Shown here piece by piece: positions 11,071 to 23,200 of a DNA stretch of 64,000 bases (position 1 is the stretch's first letter; every line of letters begins with the position of its first letter). Below the pieces are notes generated by a model. The model worked only from the letters and a program-made list of their open reading frames with translations, did no database searches and was not told the origin of the DNA. The stretch is from Phylloscopus collybita (taxonomy: Eukaryota; Chordata; Aves; Passeriformes; Phylloscopidae): contig JAJNNQ010000003.1 in the NCBI GenBank assembly GCA_027886175.1, forward strand, positions 24,841,501-24,905,500, given 5' to 3'. Position numbers and translations under genes: made by a program.

Positions 11071-14000
11071 CCAGGAAAGATCAAACACACAGTGTGGGGC
11101 CTGTCCAACACCTCTGGCAGTGCCCTCAGCAAGGCAGTGATTGCCCATCCCACGGCTCAGGGCTGTGGGGAACAGAGAGAACCCCAAAAACCAGCTCTGT
11201 ATGCTGGGACAGGCACACAGGGGTGTCTCAGTGGTGTCACTTTGTGCCTCACATCCTGCTGCTCCCCACTGGGCAGTGGCAAAGCCACACTCTGCACCAA
11301 CTGACAAAAGAGTTCCAGGAACAGTGGACAAAAAGGACCAAGACCATCACCAAACAGAATTTTTGCTTTCCCTTACTAGTTTTCTTCAGCCACCTCTCCT
11401 ATTGTTCTTGGCCCTTCTATGAGCTCCTCTGGACTGTTACTTTTTGTGCTATCTGCTGATAATTGCAGGCAGTAGATGATGAAGTGGAGAACTGCTAGCA
11501 ACTGGTCTGCTGGCTCAATAATGCAATCTCACATATGGACCAACCCTAAAAAGCAATCTATCAAAAGAAGAATAAGCCTCCCCTTTGTCCCAGGGGCAGA
11601 GACAAGGTTTTATTAAAAAAGAAGGAGGGGGTTACGGGTGAATGTCTTTGTTGAGGATTTTTACAATTATATTTCAGTTTTCCTCTCAACACTGAACTGC
11701 CACTTGCTCCCACATCTCCTGGGTGTTTTGCCTGTGTAAAACAACAAAATGCAAATGGGCCGGTTTTAATTTAAAAGCAGATCAAATAAAGAATGACCCT
11801 TAGGCTGTAACCTATGCAACAATCATTAAGCAATTTCAGGCTGTTCTAAAAGGAGCTTTTCCACCGAAGAATTTTCCGATGAACTCTCAAGCACATCCTC
11901 CAGTCTTGCTGAACTCACTGAATTTAGCAGGAAACCACCACACTAAATGCCCCCCAGTAACAGCATTAAATTCTCTGGATGTTGGATATTTATTCTGCAT
12001 GTAATGTATTACATCCAGCGCATTAAATGCTCTCTTAGCAACTAAACAGCCTCTCTTCACCAAAATGAGCTCACTCAGATTCCTAATAACAGACAAAACC
12101 CCAGATACCCATGGGAGAACATAATTCACTAAAAAACCAGTGCATCTCTGACCTCTCACCTCTTACAAGGGATCTTCAAAAACAGTTCTAAAACACAAGC
12201 TTTGGAACCAAAATTCATAACCCTGCTGGACATTAAAAAAACCCCAATAAATCAGACTCAGTTTATGCCCAGTGCTTCCAAAGAATGCCCTATTTCCCCA
12301 TCTTCATGAGCTGCAGACTCATAGGCACAACCTGTCTCCTCTTTTCTCTCTCTGCCTCTGGAACTCCCCACGGGCAACAACCCCCTCCTCCACCTGCCCC
12401 CATCTCAGAGCTGCAGCCTTCCAGCACTTCAGCTGATTTCCATAACAGAGTGATTGTCTGTGACATTCTGGGCCTTTGCTGTGTTTAAGGCACTCACCCA
12501 GGAGCAGCAGGCATTGCCCATCAAATTACTGCATGTAATAAATGAACAATGCCCTTATCCCAGCACAGCACAGCACAGGAGCCATCTCACACTGCATTCC
12601 TTTGTTGCTCTCCTCCTGGTCACTCATGTGTGCAGTCCCCTTTCTAATGAGCTCTAACACAGCCTTGGCTGCTCTGTGTCTCCAAGCCAGATGCAACACA
12701 GCAAGTGAGAGTCACCACCAGGGAGCTCAGCTTGAGGCACGACTTACTGAAGCCATCAAGTTGCATTTGGGGCCATTTTAAATTTCCACCTTCTCCCTAT
12801 GGCCCTGAGCAGCTTTTCCCACTTTCAGAGTTAGTTGATGTCTCTCATTCTGCCTTATTTTCCTGAGAAACAATTCCTCCCTGTCCTGTCTTGCCCACAC
12901 TGCCTGTGTGCTGACTGGCAGAGCAGGGCAGTTCTGCACCAGAAACAGGAGCAGTACCTGCCTTTTCACACCTGCATCAGCAACCACAGGCAAAGAAGAG
13001 CTGCTGTTCAAAAGAACTTCCTCTGATTGCTGGTAATGATCCCATTAATTGCACAATTAATTCATTAATCCCAGAAGGGATATCCAGGAGGATATCACCC
13101 AGGAGGTTGATACAGCCAGGTGACTGCAATGGATGACAGCCTGCTTTGACTTCTGCCTTTCTCAGGTGAAATTCTAATGAAATCACCAGCTGAGGACAAC
13201 AGATCTATAGGTACCCCCTTTCCAGGAATGTTCATAATAATGGTTATACTCAGTGACACATCAATAATGTTTCTTCCTCAAATTTGCAATCATTGGCTAA
13301 AATTGAAACAATCTTGTGAATTTGAGCCCCAGTTCTGTCAGGAAGCATGGAGGACACAAATCCAATCCAGGGGTCTCTAAAGGAGGGATGGGTTTTCAAC
13401 TCCATTTTATCCTCCCCTGGGAAAGTAGAAAGAAAAAAAGAAGAACTTAAGAAGGACTTGTGAAGTGGGGAAATGCTATATTCTACTCCTCCTCTCCTTC
13501 TGGACTTAGAAAGTGGAGAGAAAAATTTTCTAAGGTATGAAAAGCTTAAAGGAGTAATTCTCTTCTTGGTCTACTCAAAATTCAGAAAAGAAATGCCAAA
13601 GCCCCAGTGTCCAGGGTGGCAAACAGGCTCTTTCCATCCAGGTTTGTTCAGGGATCCCTGATGCTGAGCTGCCTTCTCGTGCCAGCTCTCAGCTCACTTC
13701 CCATGTGACTCTCAAATTCAAAGGGGATTAAATTCCTCTCTTAGTAAACTTGTCTTCTGTTTGTCTCCTTTGCTGGGCCTATCAGCTGAAGACAGAATTT
13801 ATTGCAGTTAAACATTGTGTAGCATCTGTTCAAGTATAAATTAATCACTGCCAGATAGAAATAAAGATAATTAGTTTCCTGGGGTGCATCTTTTTCTTTT
13901 GTTGTTAATTACCTACACAGGGACCTGCACCTTTCATGGAGTCAGCATAATCACAACATTGAAATGCCATTATTCAAACTCTTTCTGAGAAAATATTCAC

Positions 14001-15179
14001 CATCTTTATACCTCAGCAACATGGAAATATCTACATTTTTTATCAGGTGACGCCATGATTATATTCACCATTTAAGCAAAATGAAACAAACAAGTTATCA
14101 CAACGTTTAAAGTTAAATTTCTGTGCTACTGGATTGTAATACAATAAAAATGAGCCACTGCAGGCACACCAGAGTCAGGACACCTGGACTCCCCTTCCAG
14201 TTTTACAGTGGCTACTCCATATGGCTGTGCCTGTATTTCAAGCACCTTCTTACAAATTCAGGTGACACTTTACCCAATGCTGCAGCCTTTTGTGCAGAGC
14301 CCTGCAACTTCTATGTATGAAGTATAGAGATTTGAACTGCCTTCTTGCTTAGCATAAAAAAATTCAGAAGTTGTTTAGAAACTGTTGTTTACAGAGATGC
14401 CTGATCAAAAAAGTAAACATTTATTTCTATAAGGCTGTCCAGGGCAGAAAACATAAAACCCAACAATATATAAATTCAGCTTCTTGTATTGCTATAGAAG
14501 AAAAGTTTTTCAGGGAAAAAAAAACCCCAAACACATTGAAGAAACCCTCAAGTCCAAACAAATCCCTAACACACATCAATTTCTCCCCATGAAACAAGAA
14601 CTGCCAGCTGTGAATTTTTATGTGTGTCCAGCAAGTGCACTTCTCTCTGGCCACAGGATCAGAAATCCGAGACACAGAAATCCTCCCCTTTCCTGAAGCT
14701 TGATTATCTAATACCTTTGTATTTCACATTGAAATAAATGACCAAGGGGAAAGAATTTCTTCCCCTGTCTCGCAGAGCAGAGAGGTGCAGCTCTGCCAGG
14801 ACAATTCAGCTGATCCCTCAGGCACTTGAGGAGGAAAGGAGCCTTTTGTCTGTCTCAAAGCCCCTGCAGGGGCCCGTGGAAGAGCAGCACCTTTTGGGAA
14901 TCCATTGGATGGATTGGCACGAGGAGAACATCACCCATTTCCTTCTGCACTGCAAACAAACGCAGTCCCCTCGGCTGAGTCTCTGAGCTGTCAAACACAC
15001 ACTGAGGATCCACTCAAGCAAGCTTTGCCAGCATTTAAACTACCAACAACATGATTGTTAGCCCCAAAGGTGGGTAAAATTAGTAAGGTTATATCCTGTC
15101 AATGCTTTGTTCAGCTTGTATTTACAAAAATTCTATGTCAATACTGGAGGGGGCAATGGAAGAAGGGATGCATGGACAG
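11071..15179. other. Intronic sequence, nothing recognised
   Basis: No exon or known repeat is supported. The AT-rich stretch 13790-13930 (cttttgttgttaattacc and neighbours, with several TAAT cores) has the texture of a conserved non-coding element, but conservation cannot be judged from one sequence. Confidence 0.4.
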
Positions 15180-15264
15180 AGCAGCTCTTCCCAGTGACAC
15201 CAGTGAAGACTGAGGGCACCTGCTGAAACAAATGTCCTTTCCAACTCTAAATATTTTGTGATTC
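15180..15264 (+). mobile_element. Degraded CR1 3' tail
   Basis: The string cctttccaactctaaatatt followed by ttgtgattcaaag resembles the CR1 end phrase (ccttccaaccctaaatattctatgattctatg). Upstream, cttcccagtgacaccag recalls an internal CR1 segment. It is short and diverged, so this is a low-certainty call. Confidence 0.45.
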
Positions 15265-16616
15265 AAAGATGGAATGTAAACCTCAAAGTTAACACCAGAA
15301 AATACATCTCCTCACAACGAAAGACACCGTAATGTTTTTCACCGAGAAACGGTCTGAATATCCTCTCCTCTAGCTGCCAGAAGGTGGTAGTATTTCAAAA
15401 TATTAATATTATTTATGAGGAAACACACTCCCTGGTTTATGAAGGCTGGCTGCCTGCCAGTGCTGTATTTATTGTATTCACAAGAGTTACAGGCCAAGCT
15501 CTGCAAAGGGCCTTGATCTGGAGCTCTGGGTGTCAGAGGGACCGGAAAACAAACTGCAGAGCCTTGGCATTCCACAGGGAGAAAATGTATTCATACCTGC
15601 TTGTCAGTGGGGCAGGCTGACACAGTATCAAACATCAGTGGTAACTCCTGGAATCTGCCAAAGAAACGGAGTGAAATACTCCCGGGCTGAGAACAGAGTC
15701 TCTGAAGGATCACTTGAGGCCGGGTCTCACCATGGAAATGAGCACCTCTTTACAAAGTCATTAAATCTTCCAGAGCCTTTTCTGCTACCTTCAGAAATGA
15801 ATTCTCCAGTGAGGACAGCGCAAGTTTTAGGATGGATCTGTAATTAAATAAGGCTGCCAAAGAACAAGTCTGACTCATGTTAAAAGCCAGTTCTTGGCAT
15901 ACAGTTGTCTGAGTGTCTGTCAAGGTAACCTGAACAAAAAGTCATTCCACAGAAGTGCAAGCAAAAGAATTCTGACCATTTGTTCATAAAGGAACAAAAT
16001 TCTGCAATCTTAGAACCAGGGTGAAATTTCTGCAGACACATAAATATAGTGCATGTTGCTTAGACCAGATGTGGTTAGTCAGAGGAATCGGTTAGAGCAG
16101 ACAAAAAGCAGATGTCCTAACCAAATAAATTAAATCCTATGTATTTTGCAGGATACCATAGGCAGGAAGGGCACTGCTGGCAGATCCCTTCTGAGCAGCT
16201 CTGCAGGTGCCCATTAGTGCTCTCAGGATGAGCTGAGGGCAGGTGGCACAGGGAAATGGCCTTTTTGAAAGCATGACAAGACAAGATCTCAGTAATTCTG
16301 CCAAAATGGACCCAACACAGCTGTGCCAGCTCACAGAACCACAGAAGTACTGCAGACATCTCCTCAACTTGGAACATTACACTGAATTTTCTGACATTCC
16401 TCCTGTTGGTGGAGGCTGACGGTGATGCCTTAAGTTTCAGCTTTCATGCTTTTCAGATTCTGTGCTGCCCAGGGGTGCAGTTCTGAGCCTCACACTCAGG
16501 GTCACTCAGCTCCCTTCACAGAGCAGGGACACAAAACAAATCCTGTTCCTGCTGCACACCAAGGACAACTTTCAGGCCCCAAAGCACAACAAGGGTGGCT
16601 GAAGGGAGGAATAAGA
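15265..16616. other. Intronic sequence, nothing recognised
   Basis: No supported exon or repeat family. Confidence 0.4.
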
Positions 16617-16620
16617 ATGG

Positions 16621-16871
16621 TGGGAACTCACAACCTGAAGCTGTAATTGGACAATTAAACCCCAATGTGCAAATGGACCAAAACTGATCAAAGTGTGAGA
16701 CCTCGTGACCTGTGGTCCATTTTGTGACCGTTTTGGTTCCACCTTGGGTGCAGCCCTGGCCAGGCCCTTGTCCTGCCCGAGGTGTATCCTTAAAGGCCTT
16801 TCAATAAATACCTGCTTTATTCTCCTAGCTCTGTCCAGTCTCTGTTCCAGATCAGTCTTCCCAAGGCATCA
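16621..16871 (+). mobile_element. Short solo LTR, family shared with 34740-34989 (251 bp)
   Basis: The element has TG...CA ends (TGGGAACTC...AAGGCATCA) and is flanked by atgg on each side (16617-16620, 16872-16875), a possible 4-bp duplication as in gammaretrovirus-like (class I) elements. An AATAAA signal at 16803-16808 lies in ggcctttcaataaatacctg. The same order of words (gaagctgtaattgga, aaatggaccaaa, aggtgtatc, aaggccttt, aataaa, cctctgtt/tctctgtt, ccaaggcatca) occurs in reverse complement at 34740-34989, so both are copies of one LTR family. The left boundary could be a few bases off. Confidence 0.7.
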
Positions 16872-17180
16872 ATGGGATGAAGGAGACAGATGCAGTGCCC
16901 CCTCCCAGTCCTGTCCAAGGAAAGCTCCTTCCACTCCATGGATTTCCTCAACAGCCCCAGCTATTTGCCACCAGGAGCTCCAGCAAGGGCTGGAGGAGGT
17001 GACACAGCCCCAAGTCACTGTCTGTCCCCTCCTGGAGAGTGGGGAACAGCATGCACAGAGCCCGGAGGGTTTTTCCAGGGAATACCTCCACTAAGAATCT
17101 CATTCCTGGGGTAGGTTTGTGAAGCTCTTTCATCACGAACCTGAGAAAAAGCTGAGTGGCACTGCCCAGGTCTGACCCAC

Positions 17181-17230
17181 CAAACCAAACCAAACCAAAC
17201 CAAACCAAACCAAACCAAACCAAACCAAAC
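17181..17230. repeat. (CAAAC)10 microsatellite
   Basis: Ten perfect tandem copies of the 5-bp unit caaac. The unit reads GTTTG on the minus strand. Confidence 0.95.
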
Positions 17231-20200
17231 CCCATCCAGAGGTTCTCAATAAACTCATTATTTACTACATGCTACTATTTACTACATATACATGCTAGGA
17301 GAGGTGAGATATTCTTCACAAAGGTGATCCCTCCTGAAGACCTAAATTACACTCATTTAGAAATTCCTCCATGTACCTACTTACCCACTGGTAAAAGAAG
17401 TGGAAAACCTGTCCCACCCCAGAGCACATATTTACAGTCAATAAAATACTCCTGATTGTTGCACTTTGATTTTATCCCTACATCTTTTAAGAAACAAAGT
17501 TTGGCAGAAGGTGCCTGTAATATTCAGGGAAAAAAAACCAAAAAACCCAAAAAACAAAGTAGTTTTTACAATGGCACCCCAGGAACCAGAACAATAGTGC
17601 TGCCTTCATTCTGGTGTGATCTGTGCAGCTTGAAAAGTCATCTAGAAAACCCAAGTGCTATTAAAAGGGAAAGAGATTTTCTTGGGGAAAATAATTCCTT
17701 AGGGCATGACACACAGAAAAATCAAACCACAAATTCCATGGATCTTGATTACACTGAGAAGCACTGTGTGCTTCAAAACTGTTAGCTCAGCTCTGGTCAA
17801 AATCCAGTCAGAAGGAATGAGGCTGAAAAATAAAAGGCTATGTGGGAGATCCCTGGTGAATCAAAAGCTGTCTCATTCCAGAAAAGAGGAAACAAGCCCT
17901 GGGTCTTGGCTCCCACCACAATGATGTGATGGGTGTACTTTAGGAACAGTGAAATGGCTCCAGGGAAAGGTTGGTTTTACATGGTGTAGAAGTTTGGCCT
18001 TTGAGGCATGAAGGAAACCCCCTGAAATTTCTAGGAATTTAAAACAAAAAGACAAAACTATGTAAAAATAGCAGGAGGCAGAACAGCTTAGACTGATATG
18101 TTCAATCCAGCTTTACCACCCATAAGAGAAAAATATTAAACACAAGGGAGCCCTAGGTAGCAATTTATTTTTTTTGAGTGTGCAAATACCACCTTTCTGT
18201 TGACCTTTTTACTGAGAAACAGAATTTCTAGTGCTAAGAATTGCCCTGCCTTTTAGACATACACAAGTAAAATCAACACAGCTCTGTGGTGTTGGAGACA
18301 ACAAGATCTTAGCCTCCTTTTTCTGCACCATGAAGGTTGTTACACCCAAAGTAGAAATGTGTAGAATGAAATCTCCCAGCTCTGCTACTGGCTGGAGTCA
18401 GAGCCCAAATTCTGCACCTCCTACATCCCTCAAAGAGAATAAAAGTGATGACATGTTCTGGACTGGACTTGGCACTGTCAGGCAATAAATCCACTGTAAA
18501 TGTTGATTTCCCTGGACTCTGCCAGACTGAGGAGAAATTGAGAGTCCCTTACTAACAGGAGCTTATGTTTTCCATAGATATGTCCTATAAAAAGATATTT
18601 ATTAGATAATGAATTGCAAAGGGCTGTCAACTGAAAAGTGATCTCTCATGCAAGCAAGTGGTCACATTAGGCAAAACCTTGTTTTGGTCATTTAATCAAA
18701 ATCAAGGAAATGAGTTTATACATGAAATCTTCATATGAATTCCTTTTCTACTGCTTCCTTTCTTTAAACAAGTTAGGGTAGAATTTCCCAACCCATCAGT
18801 AATACTCAGTGCTCAGCTCTGTAACAATTCACTACCTAAACACCTGTACCTCAGTGCACATCAGGAGCTTCTGCACTCCAGAAGCTGCAATCCAGACTGT
18901 CTCAGCCTTGTTGCCTCACCCTCCAGTTATGAGTACTGTGACTAAATATTTCAGTGTTCTTGCTACATGCACAGGTAGTTCTGTGAGCAACAGAACTAAT
19001 GAAGCCTTTCCTTTGAGGATTTTTTCATGTTTAATAAAGCTCCATTTACCTTACAGTTTTTCAGTGAATGTAAATATTAATGTGGTTTGTCTGTGCTTTC
19101 TTTTCTTGCAGGACTTGTAAAGCTAATATTGTTGAGAGCTCTTCCTTTCCATCAAATGGGCTTAGACTAGTTCAAATTTCACTGAAGTTCTCCAAGAAAT
19201 GAGAAGAGCACTGAGGAGAACACTCTCTGACTGCAGACACCTTGTTTCTATAGGAAATGATGCCAATAAAAAAAAGAAGAAAAGGCTTTTTTCTATAATA
19301 ATATTGACCTGCAGGAAAAAAAAATATCAGTTGGGATCCTTGTAAATGCCTGGCTAGTTCTGCTCAGGTTTTAAACACACTTTGTTCCAAACATTTCACA
19401 GCTCTGAGACTGTTTCAGGATTTCTCCTTCTGAAATGTCTGATTAAAGATTTTAGCGTCTTCAGGCCAGGTCAAGGAACAATGTGTGAAACTCAACCTCT
19501 GAGGTCAAAGCTGCATCAGCACAGGGACATTTTTAGCACTTTTTAGGCTTGACAAATGATTTGAAATGAGAGAATTTGCTTGTACTGATCAATGAACAGG
19601 GATTTTACACAAGAAAAGCAGTAAGAAGATAGAAGTATCTACATGGAGGGGCGGGGGCTATGCTAATTCCAAGAACCTTTTGGATCAAGAAATTGCTTTA
19701 TTTCTTTTGTTTTCAGTAAAGCAACATCCCACATACATACAGATGACAGAGCAACCAAGCCCTCAATCAGTGCACACACTCTTCAATGAAATTACTTTTA
19801 TGAAAATAGATGGCTTTGTCCTTGTACACCTGTTCTAAAAGTGCTCTCACCTGACTGCTGTCAGCCCAAAGGCTTGAATGATTTATTCTACCAAAATTCT
19901 TCTCAGAGCTGTGGGAAGGAGGCAAAGGGGCAGCTGGATGAGCCAGCAGAGCAGAGAGGTGGTGTAATACAAGGCATTTATGTCCTGCTCATGTGCCTGT
20001 CACACCCAACAGGCCACTGCTTAATTCCTCTTCACTTCTGAACAAGGGACAGCAGAACTGAGAGGGGTATTTACTGAAAAAAAGGGGGTGTAGGGCAGCT
20101 TCTCTCCAGATTGCTGCTCTCCTGGAAGATGATACAATTTTCTCTTTTTTTTCTGGAAGTCTCCCTTCCTTCACTGAAGGCCTTTCACACAAATGGAGCC

Positions 20201-23200
20201 CTTTTCTGACTCAGTGCAGGCACCTGAACTCCTCCCACACATTCTGTATTGGTGCTGTGGGTGTACAGTGCATATTTCTTGGAAGCAACAGGCAGAGGAA
20301 AAAGCTGACAGCAAGTTCTGCCACGTTTTTTCCCTGGCCACTGAAGAATGAGAAAGTTAGGGCTGGCCTTGGCTGAGTAAAGTATATATTAAAGAAAAGC
20401 TGAATATCAGGATGATGAAGAATTTATGGTCTTGGGAGGGAAAATGGTGGCTGAGCTGCTGAACTGGAATAAATAGGACCACTGACTGTAAGAGTTTATC
20501 AGCTTTCCACCAGCTGGGGAAGAGCACTGTTTGTGGGAAAGTAAAGAGAGCTGGGCTTGCTTGAAAGGGCCACAGCTTTCAGGGAGTGACCCAGGTCAAG
20601 TGGACACAATGTGCCCTCACCACGATGTTTGAACACCCCATCTTCCCCAGCCACCCAGGTTATGAACTTCTGAACTGGCACCAATAAATTCTGAGAGGCT
20701 TTCTGTAAGAGATGAAATCATGTGGCTGAGTCTTATCTCAGTTATCCCAGCACATACCCAAGGCCCCATTCCATCACCTTGTACCATGTGTAATCATTTA
20801 TGCTTCTCCAAAGTAGGCAAATGTGTAATTAAAAAACTGTGGTTGCACCTTGTGCAGATTTTCTGCTGGCATAGGTGACTGGGAGTTGACTTTTCCTTCC
20901 TTTCCCCCAAGAACTAACAATATTGTTTGAAAGCTGCACTGAAGTCATGTAAGGAAAGTTACTGTTGGACTTCAGGAACAGACCAGAAGTGAGAATTTTA
21001 ACATTCTTTTTCTCCTTCAGATGAGAAAACACCCTACACCACCAGTGATGCAAAAGCAGAGTGTTCATGGGCTCTTGCTGGAGCACAAATGAGTGGCTGG
21101 GCAGAGGATGGGTGTGACAGGAGATGTCAGACACCACAGTGTCCCTGAGAGGATTCAGCACAGTCCTCCTGAGTGCATTCACTGCAGCCCCTGCCCAAAG
21201 CCAAGGTGTTGCAGTGAGTGTTGGAAAACATACCCTGACTGTGTTGGCAGAGCTCAAACCAGACAGCACGAGCAATCCAAACCAGTGAAATGCACTGAAG
21301 GAAAACTAACACATGGCAAGGAGAGAAGAGAAAAAATGAGCACCTCCAGATGGGGACAGAGCTGCTAATTCAACCTTTAGGAAGAAGTCATCTCTTTGTC
21401 CTGAAATAAGTCCCCTGAACAGGGGTAACATTTTCAGCATTCCTGAGAAGCAGCAATGAATTATTGGAGCGCCTTCATGGTCCTGTGTGCTGGCATGGAG
21501 AAGTACAAACCTCAGAGACACCTCTGAGTTAGAAGACAATCCTCTGTTCCCCAGCCCTGGCAACAGCAGAGCTGTATAACTGGGGAAACTGGAAGCATCT
21601 GAACAAACCAAACCAGCAAGGGTACAGACAAGAGCATGCTGCTTCCAGAGATGTCCTCCTGGCTGCCCAACCTGCATCCCCCCTGACACAAGTGACTCCT
21701 CACCAGGAGAAGCAATAGTTCTGGCTCCCACTGAAATTTTTTTCAATCTCATTTTTCCTGAAATGGTTTAGATGGAAATAGAAATCCAAACTGGGAGAAA
21801 AGCAGGGTTGTTATCCTTGTTCAACTGACAAGAAGTTGAGACAAAGGGAGACTAAGTTAGGCTTGTGAGCAGGAATTGTAGCTTAACTCATGTATCTCCC
21901 CAGATCCACACTTGAAACATCCAGCTTGCCAAACCCTTCTTCTTCCCATAAGAAGGAAGAAACACAAGCCTTGATGGGTTTTGTGAGCCTCTCTGACTCA
22001 GGGGAGTTATCAGCCTGCACCACCACTTCCCCACCCTCCCCTCTGCCCTTTCTCTACACAGGCCAAGCTCCACACACCCTCCAAGTTCCATCCCTTGTGC
22101 TCACACACCCTGCTGGGTGTCAGCATCAGGCCCTGGGTGTCATTCTCCTAACAGGATCTAAAATCAGATGATCAGCTGGGGAAATATTATCCAATAGGAC
22201 CAGAATTCCAAAACGTGTTTGAAAACAACTACAGCATAAATATGTATGCAAGGGGAGAGAAAGCAGCAGAGCTGAAGAATGTGTTACCAGTATGGCTTCT
22301 GCAGTTTTGCAGTCATTTAATGGTGTGACTGTAGCTGATGACAACAGTGAGAGCACAGCACCACTTCACAACACACTGTGATTTGAGCAAAAGGTCATAT
22401 CCATGAATTGGAGATGACTAACTCCATCATGACTTACACTAATGCAATGCTAGGGCTTATATTGTTTCTCCTACCTTGAGGCTCCTGGAGAAGTATTAGA
22501 TAGAAAAAGCAAGTGCATCATGAACAAAGTAGCCAAAAAAAGTCTCAAACTCCAACAGAAGCTTGTAGAAGCTGGAGGTAAAGATGAGAAAAGTCCTTGG
22601 CACTAAATGCATAGATTTTACTGACAATGCTGTACTGAGTATAAAAAGTGATCTGGGTTTTTTGGGTTTTTTTGGATCCTCTGCCAACCTATGTTCTTCA
22701 ATTCTACCAATGACAAGCAAGTTTCAGAAGGATTATCAGCCTCTTTTCCACCTGAAATCACAACCAGAGAACATGTTACCCTCACAGTATGGCAGCCTCA
22801 GTCACCCTCAGGCTCTCACTTTGCCCATGGTCACACCACTCAGAGTGAGAGAAGTGTCTCAGACACACTCACTGCCCTCCCAGCAATTCCTTCATGGAAT
22901 CACAACCCAGAGCCTTCCGTGGGCTCACTGCTGACTCCAAGCTTTACACATGTGGAACAGGATGATCCATTCTGAAACTACAGGACCTGACTCAGGTTTT
23001 CTGCCACCACGTCAGTGGGCACTGAAACAGCAGGAGTGTGTGCCTGTCAGTGGAGATATTCATTCACAGCAGCTGAAAAAGTGTCTGGTGAACTTCAGTG
23101 CAGATATTGTTAATCATGACTGGTGCAACTGGGACAAGAACTGAGCTCTTTGAGGACCAAAGCTCACAGTGATCCAAGAATGCCTGGCAGCCCTCCCTCA

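Noticed and set aside
10989..11459. 156-codon plus-strand frame
   Set aside because: It begins inside the CR1 3' end and runs into unique sequence. Composition gives no sign of a gene.
20650..20710. ccaataaattctgagaggct as a possible LTR polyadenylation region
   Set aside because: No boundaries or duplication could be found, and AATAAA alone is expected by chance.
22885..22910. tggaatcacaacccagag as a CR1 terminus on the minus strand
   Set aside because: The similarity stops after a few bases. No further CR1 words follow.
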